Shown piece after piece: positions 1 to 12,199 of a DNA stretch of 64,000 bases (its first letter is position 1; each line of letters opens with the position of its first letter). The notes under the pieces were generated by a model. That model did no database searches. It worked only from the letters and a program-made list of their open reading frames with translations, and had not been told where the DNA came from. Made by a program: the position numbers and the translations under genes. The stretch comes from Ambrosia x helenae (Eukaryota > Streptophyta > Magnoliopsida > Asterales > Asteraceae), in NCBI GenBank assembly GCA_030844895.1, contig CM061232.1:87547769-87611768 (forward strand). The letters are read 5' to 3'.

Positions 1-662
1 GTTAGCAACTGAAAACGCGGCTTTTGTGCCTGATCAAGTGAAAAGGTAACATTTTGCGAGAATTTTTTTTTCCATTCATATTTTTCAAAAACCAAAATTT
101 CAAAAATTTCTCAATTTTCTCACACATGTGTAAGTGTTCCCCCCAACTATCCTAGGGTCACCCATCCCCACACTTGGGATACATTGTCCCCAATGTATGG
201 TGTTCAGTCCTTCACTACTCAACATGTTCAATCTAATCCCTACCAACCCAAGCAGACTAACACCCAAAAGTAACGAAAACTCACATACTAAATGAACAAG
301 ATAAACCATTACCTACATAAGAAAAATGTTTAGACCACCAAATTTCATAAACATGCAACAACAAAAGAAAATGGAGGAGCACATGGACCTGATTTTGCGA
401 TTCTTTATGATATTCTTGAGTCTCTTTATGCGAACTTTCACTCCCCCATCAAACGTGCATCGACTCTGATGCGTATCGATTGAATACTCCCAACCTATTA
501 TGTTCGCATACTTCCCCACACTTGGCTGCTGCAATGGTTATGAAACAGACAAAAACACACAAAACAAATAAAATAAAATAAAATAAAACACATACCTCGG
601 GCTGCCTCCCGAGAGCACTAAGTTTATGAGTCTTCAGCCGGACTTCATACTTGCTATATCTC

Positions 663-1855
663 TCATGGTGGTCTTAGTGAACATTTACCCACCGAGTTTC
701 CAATGTATGCTCGGTAGTTCACATGTCGAGACTTCATATTCCTTCTTAGCCTAGACACATTTGTAGGATCACTAAAGAGCCTCTTCACAATAATTTGACC
801 AAGGTCCTCCCAACTCACCTTCCTCTGGTTCACTGGTTCTTTAGGAGGTGTATCTGCACATTTTCCAATCTTTAATGGTATGTCTACAAGTGGTTGTACA
901 CAAGATGTCATATACTTTTTGAGGTTTGTAACTTCCTCTTGTATGGCTTCTTCTATCACAACCGCGGGAATTTGAGTTATGTCTTTAACATGATTTAAAT
1001 AACCAGCTTCGTGCTTTGCAAGTTCCATTCCCACTTCTTTTACATCATCATCCTCAGGCACAACCTTGTCCTCATGTGGCTCTTCAACGACTGTGAGAAT
1101 TGTCATGGTATTGATCTCTACAACCTCTTTTCCAACTTCTTGGTTCGGAAAATCCATAGGCTCATCTACCACCTCATCATTAACCATACTCGAGTCTATT
1201 GTGAAATCTTGAGGAATTGAAGGATTTTGTGTGGTCTTGTTTTTTATAGCCTTTAAATCTGCGATTTCCTCTGCTAATTGGTTAACTTGCTTTACCAATT
1301 CCACATGCATCTTGTCCTGAATCTCGTGATCTTTCCGTATCTCCTGCATGAACTCCATAAGTGTATCTTTAAACGAAGCAACCGAGTCAACCAATTCTTC
1401 CACATGCTTTCCTTGATCTTGCCAATTTTCCTCATAATCAAAATGTGGACCTTGTTGATAGCCTTGATTATGCATTTCTCTTTGATAATTTCTTTGTTCC
1501 CCTGCTGACGATTCTGATATTGTAGCTTCCTTTGATTGAATGAACTCCTCTGATACACATCATTTGGCTGATAATAGCCGTAGGAGTTTGCTGAATGTGG
1601 CTGACGATACGAGGATGATAGGGGTGAGCCTCCATGATTTTTGAAACCGAATATGATTCGATCTTGTTGTTCCCTATACGCTTTAATCCTCTTACGGGCC
1701 ACTGGACAATCGTGAAACAAATGATACGGGCTCCCACAACTATCACATGGGTCATCTTCTACCCACCTTATCATGGTGTCTTTGAATTTCGCTGTGCCTG
1801 CACAAACTAACACACCCAGTGTAATACTGAACAAAATAAAAAGAAACAAAATCAA
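663..1855 (-). pseudogene. gag remnant with CCHC zinc knuckle
   Basis: Two overlapping reverse-strand reading frames (1855-1292 and 1475-663) together look like the C-terminal half of an Athila-type gag. The first carries a CX2CX4HX4C zinc knuckle at 1706-1747 (Cys, Cys, His, Cys all present), which in gag binds RNA during packaging. The second is acidic and predicted to be coiled-coil in its first 80 residues (regular hydrophobic spacing, many Glu/Lys). The starts differ by 380 bp, so the frames are not continuous: a frameshift separates knuckle from tail. There is no protease or reverse transcriptase. I treat it as a decayed transposon gene. Confidence 0.6.
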
Positions 1856-1957
1856 CTAAACTAAACTAGAAATATAAACTACTTTTTTTTCGATTTTTAT
1901 AAAAAAAATAAAAATAAATAAAGAGTAAAAACTAAAAACTAAACTAAGCGCACCAAA

Positions 1958-1975
1958 TCCCCGGCAACGGCGCCA
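1958..1975 (-). other. Primer binding site, tRNA-Asp type
   Basis: On the reverse strand TGGCGCCGTTGCCGGGGA is complementary to the 3' end of plant tRNA-Asp including CCA. It lies three bases inside the LTR edge at 1979, the expected place for first-strand priming, and fixes the element's orientation. Confidence 0.88.
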
Positions 1976-1978
1976 TTT

Positions 1979-3124
1979 TGATCGATGTCGTTGGGTCGGT
2001 CAAAAGAAAAGATTAAGTAGTATATGGAAGTCGAGTCGTCTCCACAGGGAATTGGTGGAAAGATTAGTTTTGCAAATTAACTAATAAAATTAAAACCTAA
2101 TTGTTTTGTTGGTTGTTTTGAAATTCAAGAAATTACATTTTAGAAGTTGTAACAATAATGAGAAAGAAGTAACCCCCTCCAGGTTTCCGGTTCAATGATT
2201 CACCCAACCCTTGTTTAGATGATTGGATACCACATAGACATAGTTTTGTTGAACGGTTTAAGTTAAGTGATAATCAAACACAAGTTTTTAATAATAACTC
2301 GTACAATTTAATTACCAACCCACGAATAACAACTACCCTCCCGTTAATCAAACTGCTCACGATGCAAGAAAACCGAATGCGAATGACTAAAAGATAAGCA
2401 ATTGCACAAACGTGACTTGTTCAAATAACTCAAACCACAAATATCTTTCAAATGATTAAAAGACAATCCATAAACCAAAGTAAACAAGAGTTAAAGTTTC
2501 ACAAATAAACCTTACACCCGGAGGTGGTTACAAAGATGTTTAGCCGCTCATCTCCATTGCAAGATCTTCAATTGATGTGTTGTTGGAGATTGAATGCATG
2601 ATTTGATGATTAAGATGATGATTAGGAATCATTAATTAAGGGAAAAACACCTTGGGAATGATTAAAAACGGTTAGGGTTAAGTGTTTTTTTCGTTTGGGA
2701 GAATGATTATCTATTTATAGGGTTTAAACCATTAAATTCGCAACTCATGCTGACAGGGTGCAAGGTCAGATTTGTACCAGCGCAAGGTGCGCTGGTACCC
2801 TCCTCAGCTTGCGCTGGGGAGCACCAAACTTCCCAAACTTTCTGTGCTGTGCCGGGATCAGAGCACGTGCGCTCAAAGGCATTTTACCTTGCGCTCCAAC
2901 TCGAAATTCCTTCTTTTCTTCACACTTTCACTTGGGATTGCATCCATAAACTTCCAACCTCTTGTCTAGCTTCCAAAACCTTCATATTAGGCTCCAATTA
3001 ACTTCATTAAGCCTCAAGTACCTGCAAATCCCAATCATTCTCAAAGTAACCATGTTTTATAATATAAATCACTTATAAACACATAATTAAATACATCTTA
3101 ACATGGTAAAACACCCTCTCATCA
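1979..3124 (-). repeat. LTR of the Athila-like element
   Basis: On the reverse strand the LTR begins TGATGAGAGGGTG and ends CATCGATCA next to the primer site, 1146 bp. It holds a GC-rich hairpin block at 2774-2890, including a perfect 11-bp stem GTACCAGCGCA/TGCGCTGGTAC with loop AGG (2774-2798). Open frames across 2747-3001 fall entirely in LTR sequence and are not taken as genes. Confidence 0.8.
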
Positions 3125-3537
3125 GAATGCCTAGGAACTGAAATTCCAACCGTTGCCAAACAAGTTACATGACTATTAGTGTATTAAATTACACTAGCTC
3201 AACGTACGTTTCTTCATCATAAGAAACATTTACTTTTCTTATGTGAATAGTCAATATTTTCTATAATTGTATATAGAAAGGGTAATAGCACGCGATGGCT
3301 AGGTGTACCTCACTAGTGACTGGCGAGTCATCACTTTAGATTGCAAAGTGTTTATTCACTTAGAGTTAGTTGAGTCATTGTTTCTTGGTATGAGGAATAA
3401 TTTACTTGTTTATATACTGTGTGCATTTATGTAAAGTATACATAGTACGTATCGCCAATGGTTGTCGACTCAAGCTTGGACGTATGTAGAACGCTCGCAC
3501 GTGTCACGTTAGTTGGAAGAGTTGGCAAAGGGATTGT
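3125..3537. other. Gene-free stretch left of the solo LTR
   Basis: AT-rich, no supported gene. It is continuous with 6531 onward once the solo LTR is removed, and probably belongs to the same decayed gypsy sequence that ends at the polypurine tract before 7741. Confidence 0.4.
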
Positions 3538-5109
3538 TGCAGTGTAACACCCTAACCGATGGCGGAAACATCGGGATGTCACGTATTGATGATTGTTTCA
3601 GTAGCACATGGTATATATTGAAATTTTAAATACTTTAATGATAACATAAATATCCAAATGAAACGTTGTCTAAAAATCCCAAAATATCTAATACATAACA
3701 TAAAATAAAGCAAGCAACTTCAAATAACTTCATAGTAATCCATCAAGCATACTCTAAGCCTCAGCTTCATTGTTACCTGAAACATGTTAATTTTGAAAAT
3801 ATTTTTAGGTCAACAAAAGTTGGTGAGAATTACATAGGTTTTGATAATTGAATAAAAACTTGTACAATTCGAGTGTCATGGCAAGTCTAGTCCATATGTG
3901 AAAACAAAACCATCGGGTAAATCGAGTGCATAATCAAACCTTGTGACTAGAATATAGTGGTCCATCCCATACGCATATGGTTCACTCGATTTTGTTATAA
4001 ATTCGATAACAATCACCCACGCTACCTATGTAGGAGGTACACGTATCCGGGTGGGATTGTCAGTCCAATAGATCTATCATTGTATACCGTCGGCTGATCA
4101 ATGTTAATGATTATGCTAGAATAATGTGCTTACCGTAGTAATGTTTAAGACATAATGCAACATAGAATAACACATAGACACTTATGATTGAATTGTAAAT
4201 TGAATGTTGTAACATGTTTCACCCCAAAATAGTGAAATGGAAAAGGGGCTATGTAAACTCACCTTAGTGTTAAAATGGAGACCCTTGATATATAAACAAA
4301 TGTGGCTCGTGTATATCCAAATATCACCCTATTTCAAGGTAATAAATAAGTGTTCGTGAAAACTTAATAAGTCTAAGTTTTCTAGTCTAAAATATGCTAG
4401 GGTTCCTAATTTGGGGATTAATAATTGATTTATGATTAAATTTGAATAATTGTTAATAACTTAATAAATAAAGAAATAATTAATAAAAGTATTTCTAACC
4501 AATATTAACTAAAGGTAGTTGTATTATAATGTAATAAATGTGAAAATAAGTTTTATAAAATTATTTTCTTAATTAATGAATATTTATATATTAATACTTA
4601 TTTGACAAAATATAGACTTAATATTTAAAAATATTAAAAATTTATAAATTTCGAATCAAAAAATTTATATTTCTGATCTAAATGATTAATAATAATTTAT
4701 GTGAAATTTTGATGTAAAAATAATGAAAAATGAATTTCTTATGATTTATTTTTGATTAAAATAACAAAAATCGATTAAAAATATTAAATAAATGATTTTT
4801 CTGAAATAAAATTTATTTCAGAAATGCTTATTGATTTATAAGTTTAGAATAATTTTTGTGGAATTTTATAAAATCGTTTTGATATTTTTATAGAATTTTC
4901 AAATTATTAAGGAATAAACTTGTAATATTTATAATATATAATAAATAAATGATTTTTGAAAAACTAAAAATTGTATGATAAACTCTATTATCTGAACATC
5001 ATAAGATAATTTTTATAGAATTTATAAAGTAGATTTAGTATTTTAAAACCATTTTTAAAAATAATAATGAATATATAAGTATAAAAGGATTTAAAAAAAA
5101 TGGTTGCAT

Positions 5110-5190
5110 GTGCCAGGGCTCGAACCGGGGCCTCTGGCCGGTTCGGGGCTTAATCACAAGCCTAGCCACCAACTGGGCTAGACCCTGAGA
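5110..5190 (-). other. tRNA-like Pol III cassette 1 in the solo LTR
   Basis: The reverse strand shows an A-box-like TAGCCCAGTTGG (5169-5180) and, 43 bases downstream, a B-box GGTTCGAGCCC (5116-5126). Flanking CAGGG and CCCTG can pair like an acceptor stem. It is sense with respect to the LTR. It is not a functional tRNA gene: no clear anticodon arm. Confidence 0.55.
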
Positions 5191-5261
5191 ACGATTTATC
5201 TCTAATCGTTTTATATATATCCACAGTTTGGTTTTTAGAAGATAAATTTCTTAAAAAAACA

Positions 5262-5345
5262 TGTGGGTTGACAGGCTCGAACCCATGACCTCGGCCGCCC
5301 CGTCCTTAAACAATACGTGGGTTACCAACTGATCTGCTGATCAGT
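5262..5345 (-). other. tRNA-like Pol III cassette 2 in the solo LTR
   Basis: Reverse strand: A-box-like AGATCAGTTGGT (5324-5335) and B-box GGTTCGAGCCT (5273-5283). About 80 bp from cassette 1 and in the same orientation, sense to the LTR. Confidence 0.5.
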
Positions 5346-5987
5346 TCATGTTTGGTTTCGTTTGGCTTTATGTATAAACAGACACGATTACATGTCATCT
5401 TACCTAAATATTAACATAAGAACCCTAGATTCTACAATCGACCAAAATAACAAACGATAGCCCCTGAATATATGGGGCTATTGTTCAGCCAAGATCAACA
5501 AACAAAAGCACACAATTAATCGCTTACTTATAGACGGTTTGAAGCTCGATTAGAAGGGTCAACTAGAAAAGACAAAAAGAGGCGATCTCTTGGTTAATAC
5601 GAGGAGTTAACAGGATTTGAGAGTAGTGGTATGTTTATCGCACATTTAGTTTGAAAACAAGGGTTCAATTTATAATATAGCTATATAGTTAGAAAGCTTA
5701 AATCTTTGACCACGATTTGGTCAAAACGAGTAATAAGCTTCAATTTCGAATGTATATATGGCAATAATGGATTGATCAGACGCGAAAATGATGTGTCAAT
5801 GATTAATCAATTTTTAATTGTGACATTGGTTTCCATCTTGAAGCTAAATTTGCGGTCAAAAAGCTCTAGTGGTCAAAGTTTCCTAAACTGGTTCACGAGT
5901 TGAGTCTGCAGAGAGAAATGTGTAACTTGGTTTGGACTATTTGGTTGTTTATAAGAGCAAGTTGAGTCCAGATTCTAACAACAACTC

Positions 5988-6062
5988 CTTCTTGGCCTAG
6001 TGGTGGTGTTGTTGGGTGTTGAGATCAAACCGGGTCCAGACTCGAGTTCGAGTCTGGTCACA
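5988..6062 (+). other. tRNA-like Pol III cassette 3 in the solo LTR
   Basis: Forward strand: A-box-like TTGGCCTAGTGGTGG (about 5991-6005) and B-box GAGTTCGAGTC (6044-6054). It is antisense to the LTR, so it diverges from cassettes 1 and 2. The same arrangement is seen in the LTR at 28239. Confidence 0.5.
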
Positions 6063-6234
6063 AACAATTTTTTTTTATTAAAACAGCAGAGAAGGAGGGG
6101 GGGTGGTCTGGGCTTTCTGTTTTGGGCCGGGTATTAACTGGGCTCAAGATTTCTCAAGGAGTTGGATTGGGTTGTTTTGGTTATGGTTTAAGATGGTTTT
6201 GTTTAGTTTAGATCTATAAAATGAAATTTTTATT

Positions 6235-6237
<3 letters not shown>

Positions 6238-6271
<34 letters not shown>
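6238..6271. repeat. (AT)n microsatellite
   Basis: Uninterrupted AT dinucleotides followed by T-rich sequence, inside the solo LTR. Confidence 0.95.
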
Positions 6272-6275
<4 letters not shown>

Positions 6276-6530
6276 TTTCAGAAATATTATAATTATTATT
6301 ATTATTATAAAAAAAATTTTAATATTCATAGTCTATTAAGAAAAATTTGTATTTGCATAAATTTGTACCAACTTTAAAATATTCAAAGTATATAAGAATG
6401 CTTTGAAATAATATAAGAATGAATTTAGACATGGTTATACTTATAAAAGATAATAAGATAGATCAAGTGGAATTTTTTTTTATTAACCCATAAAAAAAAT
6501 TTGGGGAAAAATACACGATGTTACATGCAG

Positions 6531-7740
6531 CATATGCGGTCTCGCATCCCGGGTTCGGAGCATGCTATGTCGTCAAGGTTGACTTGGGTTAGAAACGTTT
6601 TGGTGAGGAACCTCGTTTTGCTGATGATACTGCGAAGCTGGAATGTGGACGAGAAGAGCACCGGGAAAGGTGGTGCACACGACAAGCATTATATTATGTA
6701 ATATATACGTGTTATTATGTGAATATAACAAGTGCTTGTGATATAACTCATGATGGAGGTTAATAGGATGATCTGGTGAGGTAAATTTTCGATAACGCAA
6801 ACGTCACGTTATTGCAAATTTACAGGCACTTGATAGTTCTAAGAAAATCTATCATGATGGTGTGTGTATATATATATATATTGTTATATATTTAAATACT
6901 AGGTAAGGGTTATTCATTCTTTGTTATTGTAGACGCGATTGGCGATTCTCCCCTGTTCGTGTCATTTGTGACTTCGATTTTCTTAAACCAGTTTAAGATC
7001 TTGATGATCTTGTTTCTTGAGGTTCTATGGTTCATGTTTTAGAACCTAGTTATATCTTTTGAGTATGATTTACATCTATCTTCTTTTGTGTTTATGGTCT
7101 TCAACATTCTATCGTAAAGGAATCTAATTTTTGTTGATTCCTTATTTTTCCACAGAACTAGACACGTATTTTTGTACACGTGTCAACTACTAGATGTTTG
7201 GATTCTATAAATTTGTGAAGGACCATTGTAGCGCTTCACATCGAACAAATGTTTCATTAATGATTTGTTTATCATTACGTTGCTCGTAATGCTTGCTTTC
7301 TAGCCTTGATGTATCAGGCCATTGTAGGCAGTGAATCGTTTGATACTTCATCGATGAGTTTCTTTAAAGTCGACACTTCAGTTGGAACGAATCGTTGGGA
7401 ACTGATATAGCACCTTGCGGTGAATATTCAATCGACTTGGAATAATGAATGATTTTTATTGACATGTCTCACTTTCATCAACTTGTTTGTTATTGCCTTA
7501 AATCCAAACATACCTTGTGGCGTGTAATAAAAAGTTGGTGTATTAGTTGCTTCGTTTGAGGTGCGCCAATAGTATTTGTTGACAAGTTATTGTCTACACT
7601 TTGCATTCAGTTGATTCTGAACTTTATCTCGTGCCTTTTGTACTGACACGTCCATTGACTCTTTTGTTGTACTCCCATTGGTTCTTCGAAAATATCCAAC
7701 CTCAAATTTCGAGGACAAAATTTCTGTAACATTGGGAGAA
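6531..7740 (+). mobile_element. Decayed 3' internal end of a Tekay-like gypsy element
   Basis: No long ORF remains, but the last 60 bases read as the usual end of a chromovirus pol region: a TTTCGAGGACAAAATTTCT-type string followed by the polypurine tract TTGGGAGAA directly before an LTR start at 7741. The rest is too degraded to assign domains. With 3125-3537 it forms the target of the solo-LTR insertion. Confidence 0.5.
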
Positions 7741-9964
7741 TGTGACAACCGGCAACTTTCGATCTATACAAATATGGTTTTTATTATTTGAAATAACTAT
7801 ATTTATTATAAATATTGTTAGTTAGTAAGTTTCGGAAGTTAACTGATCGTTTTAACAATGGGAACTACGACTGATTTAATTACGCAATGTAAACGCGTGC
7901 ATTGAAAGCACGTGCCAGGCGACGAAAATATTTATATTTTTTCTTGGTTTATTGTTATTTTCAATTACGAACGCAACCGACTAACTCTTGTAATTTATTT
8001 TCGAACCAAAACAAAAACCGAGACGTTTACGTTTAAAATGGGTTCGATACGCGGTACACACCTACCTAACCCTAACTAATTAAGCTCACAACCCTCCTCT
8101 CTTCCTCATTTTTCCCAGCCGCCTCTTTCTCTCTCTACTATCTCTCTAAACCTCACTCCCTCACACGATCTCTCCCTCTCTCTTGGGTCTCTCTCTATAA
8201 CCCTCTCTATCCCACTCATCTCCCTCTCTCATCCTCCCTTTAAACGGCGTCCGACAACAATCATGCTTGGTGGTGGTGGCATAAAGTTTTAAGCCGTAAA
8301 AGGAGCTGAGACGGTGGTAATGGTGAATGTGGGAGATAGCGATGGTTCAGGGGCTGAGAAGGTGGAATACGGTGGTAGATGGTGTAGGGTCAAGTGGGTC
8401 TCGTTTGGGTTGTGGTAAATCGGGTATGGAGGTCAGATGGGATTCAATCTTGGTATCGTTGGGATTCCGGAGATGGTTCATAAAAGGGCAGCATGCGACG
8501 GTGGTGTTGTGGTCGGAGGGGTGTCGTTCGGTTTGGGGCAGGAGGTGGTTCAAGGGTCGAATGAGGGTGGATGTTGGTTTCGGTTGTTGTTTCAGTCGGG
8601 GATTAGGTAAGAGGAGATTGATTTGGTCGTTTTTGGTCCTGTTTGTTAAAGCCCGATCTGTTTTGGTTAGAGTCTTTGATTCAGGTCAGATATTGGTCGG
8701 GTTTTGGTCTCGGTTTAGTCGTGGGTGCTCAAGATTTGGTGGGTTCCGGGTAATTGGTGGGTACCGGTTCAAAGTTGTGTTTGTTACAGGACAGGTTTGG
8801 ATGTTTCGGCCAGGTTCGGGTCCGGTCAACCTTGTCATACAGTCTGATTTTGGACGTGCAGTCAACGGCTCCGTACGGCTAACACGTAGATCAAGACGCG
8901 CGCGGACGATTCGGTATAACTTATATTCGTGTTTATTATTACTTTATTTGAAGATATTATGTATTTATAAATATTGTATATTTGTAAATATTATATATTT
9001 ATGAATATTATATATTTATAAATATATTGATATGGACGAATTAGTTTTAACTCGCGAACGATCCTAATAATAAACGGTAACTATATATTATATTAGACGA
9101 TTTAATAAATGGTTAACTTAACATGACTTATGATATCGAACATCGGACTAAATAACATTGGACTATATTTTCGGACTATATTTTATATAAATATTTCTAT
9201 GCATATATAAATAAGTATATATAGGTGTCGGAACGTATAGTCTCGTGAACTGAAATTTTGGATAAAAAGGACTTGGTGACATGTGTTTGAAAGTTGATTT
9301 TGGGGAAATATGTAAACAAAATGTGTTGTCTGGTTTGTACAAAAAAGAGAAACTCTGCCCAAATATTTATGAAATCAAAGGGTAACAAACTGCTATTTCC
9401 ATAAATAAATTCTCCCAAGTGTTTTGGACAAGTGCATTATATACAAAAATTTTTCAAAGACTAATTATTTAAAACAATAAAGATGATTTTCAAACAATAT
9501 TTGAGAAAAAGTAAGAAATGTTATTAATTGGTTTTAATAACTAAACATGTTTTTCTTTAAAGAGTATTTTCCTAAAAGTAATTATACTAGATAGACACAT
9601 TTATCCGGATTACGAGACGATCTTCGGCTCAGGATAGTTATACGTTTCGGGGTACTAGTCCAACATGGTTTACACACGTATAGTGACAAGTATGCAACTT
9701 GGGTGTTATGTAATACGAGAATTAAGACAAGTCATGATCGGTTCGTCGAGTTGAAACATATTAAGACTCGTGTTGGTACACACGAGTCTAGATAGTCGGA
9801 TAGACTATCTTTTAAGCGGTTAATAAGTTAGGCTTATGTGTGATAGATTGTTAAGGTGTCATTTGTTGGTAATTAGGGCACGAGGAAGTCGGTCGAGGAT
9901 TGGGACTTTATTTGCTAAATGTTTTAGAGTTTTACAACAACGGGGACTCCCCATGTTTGTTACA
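7741..9964 (+). repeat. 3' LTR of the decayed gypsy element
   Basis: Begins TGTGACAACCGGC immediately after the polypurine tract. The right edge is uncertain; TGTTTGTTACA at 9954-9964 is my best guess, because no matching 5' LTR or target duplication is in the window. It has a CT-rich leader-like block (8095-8240), then a GT-rich block with a 225-codon open frame (8327-9004). Confidence 0.55.
8327..9004 (+). other. 225-codon open frame inside an LTR, probably not a gene
   Basis: Starts with ATG and runs 678 bp in an AT-rich neighbourhood. The predicted protein is dominated by Gly, Val, Arg, Phe and Trp from GGT/GTT-rich DNA and shows no domain, signal peptide or family I recognise. It lies wholly inside the LTR behind a CT-rich stretch that resembles a 5' leader, so it could be transcribed, but the composition suggests chance openness. 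Listed because it is the longest uninterrupted frame in the first 10 kb besides the gag remnant. Confidence 0.2.
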
Positions 9965-9989
9965 CTCATTTCATTACGAAAAAGCTCGA

Positions 9990-10761
9990 CAGAACATTTT
10001 GGAGTGCCCTAATGGGAATGAAATCCAGCGGTCACCTGTCGTTTACTGTACATTTAACTCGGCATATTAATTTTTATTTGTTTTCAAATGTTAACATAGT
10101 TACACAACATATTAATCTCTATTGTTTTTTTCCTGTTTTGCAGCATGTAGAAGCATGGATTGTAAGATTAATGCGTCTACGACAGGCGAGGCTCTTATAG
10201 AACCCCAATCTAAAAATCCGCTGGACGGTGTTACCTCCTGATTTTTATTATTACATGAAATATGATAAATATACTATCCCCTATGATTTCACTGGACGAA
10301 GGGACCCGTATCCTCCATTCTAGGAGGTTTACTACATCTACCTTCCTTTGTGGATTGGTCAAACAGACTGTCTACTTGTCCGTATTGATATGCAGAGCAT
10401 GGTGATTACTCAATACTGGACTGATAAAAGATGGAAAATGAAAACCATCGAGAGGCAAGAAAACTATATGGAGATGCTACAGTTATATTTCAAATGGTTT
10501 CTAGAATGTATTCACTTTCGGTCAAACACAAGATACATAACGGAACGCGACATGTCCCTTGGTTTGGTTGAGATGGATGTCCCCCAATATGATGGTATCA
10601 TTTCTAACACCAGGGTTCTTGTTTGTATGATGATGGAGAAACTAGTTAAAAACAAATCGTTGATGATAGACCAAGAAAACACCATAGAAGAGGCTTGTGT
10701 GAACAACCGACGACACATGGCTGATGAGTTATATAAGTGTCATTGTGATAAGTATTGGTGA
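9990..10761 (+). pseudogene. ULP1-like (C48 peptidase) fragment of a MULE
   Basis: The translation around 10144-10761 follows the plan of SUMO-protease-like domains carried by some plant Mutator-like elements: a HVEAWIVRLMR-type helix, RWTVLPPDFY, YIYLPLWIG, LLVRIDMQSMVITQY and a C-terminal helix with VCMMMEKL. A probable intron (about 10020-10144, ending TTGCAG) splits the first part. In-frame stops occur at 10198 and 10321. The triad is gone: the expected HW after YIPLWIG reads TDC, the Asp of the YDS position is Trp, and the DCG of the Cys site reads NTR. The 137-codon frame 10348-10761 is open but dead as a peptidase. Transfer with a MULE is inferred from the adjacent transposase. Confidence 0.6.
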
Positions 10762-11017
10762 GTTATGTTAACTGTTTTGTAATATTTCCTTTTTTCATGT
10801 ATTAATGTCAGCATTGTCTATTTATTGTGTGAACGTCTTCCTAAACATGTAAACCAACAATGCATGATAGTTTGACATCACAGGACTGATACGAAACGAT
10901 AACATGACAAGTTGATAACTAGCAACTTACAATAATCAAACCAACAACAAACAGTACTACAATGTAACATAAAGCAAACAAACCACAAGCAAACATACAG
11001 TAATCAACATACGACAA

Positions 11018-11870
11018 TCAATCACTCGCCATTGGAAGTACAACCTTTTTTGTTGTGCCCAGTTTTCTCACAAATACTGCATCTACGGGGTCTTTTGGTT
11101 CGTCCTCATGCCTTACATCCATTTCGTTATGGATTCTCCTTTGTTTCAACCTGCCATGTTTGACGATGAAATGTGACGGGTTACCACGAAGTCTCCACTG
11201 CGCCTGTGCCCATAACGATATATGACCAAGGGGATAATAGTGGTCGCTGTGTTGCATACGATGCATAGAAGTATGATATCCTGATGAAACGATTTGATGA
11301 AGGTCCTTACGTTTCACGTGGCAGACCGCTATGGCATGCAAACAAGGCTGACGTTCAATTTGCCACTTTGCACACGAGCAACTTCTCTTACGGTATTCAA
11401 CAGTGTAATCGTTCCCCGTCTTCATTTGTCAGGCGACGAGACTTCACGTGATACCGTTGCTGTGATTCATCATACAAACGTACATTATCTTCTCGTGATT
11501 TAGCATCATGTTCACATATCACCTTCCATAAGCGGCGGCGGGGGGGGGGGGGGGGGGGCTAACATTGTTGGGCAACACCTTGCAATTCGATACTGAATGT
11601 TGAATTGATCAACATCCCTTTCCAGCGTATAATGTATGGCTGCCATTATAGGGATCATCCTTGCCTTTGACAACAAATGGTTGAAGCACTCAGACATGTT
11701 CATTGTCAGTGACCCCACCGGTGATTTTCTTTATCGTGCACCGACACCCACTTAGAGAGATCAATGTCTCTTAGGTATCTCCACGCCTTTTTGTTAATGC
11801 TCTTCAATTGTCTAATGGCATACAGATACTCATAACGCTGTGATCTGCTACCGATAGTCCAAACAACATG
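11018..11870 (-). pseudogene. MULE transposase C-terminal part with SWIM zinc finger
   Basis: Reverse strand. From 11870 leftwards the translation reads like the region after the MULE catalytic domain (WKYLRDIDLSKWVSVHD-like, then MSECFNHLLSKARMIPIMA, a signature of plant MULE transposases), and ends in a SWIM-type finger in 11425-11018 with CSC, then C-L-H eleven residues on (CxCxnCxH), which binds DNA in these proteins. A run of about 18 G at 11540-11558 and an in-frame stop near 11718 break the frame. The catalytic DDE domain is absent, so it cannot transpose DNA. Confidence 0.65.
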
Positions 11871-12104
11871 TGGTACTATTTTAGGTCACCAAACGGTGAT
11901 CTTGATACAGGGTTGCATCCACTCATAACTCCCGATGATGTCACACGATTAACTATGTTTGTCCAGGCCGGTGTTCGAAGCATTGACTTATACGTCGTCC
12001 GGAGTGAGTTAACTTCTCAGACTAGAAGGGGAGTGGTGAGAAAAATAGGGCGCGAATACAACACGGGGCTCACATGGCTCGTTATTTGTTTTGCTAATTG
12101 TTAA
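11868..12104 (+). pseudogene. PB1-like N-terminal fragment of a MULE protein
   Basis: A 78-codon forward frame with a WYYFRSPNGDLDTGLHPL.. DDV.RLTMFV...SIDLYV pattern, matching the PB1-like domain found at the N terminus of many plant MULE-encoded proteins. It abuts the reverse-strand transposase fragment head to head at about 11868, so N- and C-terminal parts of what is normally one ORF are in opposite orientation. An inversion or two nested copies could explain this. Confidence 0.45.
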
Positions 12105-12199
12105 GTTTGTTTCTTTTTTTTTTTTTGTTCGTATTTTGTTTGCCTAATAATAAATGTGACTTTTTAGCAAGACTTTTTTGCGTATTGTCATGGAACATT

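Larger units (their letters stand above)
1..3124 (-). mobile_element. Athila-like Ty3/gypsy retrotransposon, 5' part, cut by the left edge
   Basis: The element reads on the reverse strand: 5' LTR (1979-3124), a primer site matching the 3' end of tRNA-Asp (1958-1975), then a gag-like region continuing to the left edge. A tRNA-Asp primer site is typical of Athila-type gypsy elements. The zinc knuckle lies only about 200 bp from the primer site, so most of the N-terminal gag is missing; this copy is deleted or belongs to a non-autonomous subfamily. The 3' LTR and any pol lie outside the window. About 600-616 holds the inverted repeat CTCGGG/CCCGAG. Bases 1-660 contain no ORF I can support. Confidence 0.75.
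3543..6525 (-). mobile_element. Solo LTR, Tekay-like gypsy, TSD TGCAG
   Basis: A 2983-bp LTR flanked by a perfect 5-bp duplication TGCAG (3538-3542 and 6526-6530) with no internal region, so it is a solo LTR left by LTR-LTR recombination. Its left end is the reverse complement of a conserved 3' LTR end (CCGCCATCGGTTGGGGTGTTACA-type) that also ends the LTRs at 30859, 35978 and 62079, placing it on the reverse strand and in the same broad family. It contains three tRNA-like cassettes and an AT microsatellite. Its middle (4380-5100) is very AT-rich with no ORF. Confidence 0.85.

Noticed and set aside
2747..3001. Three overlapping plus-strand ORFs
   Set aside because: All inside the Athila-like LTR; openness comes from GC-rich hairpin repeats, with no domain or consistent frame.
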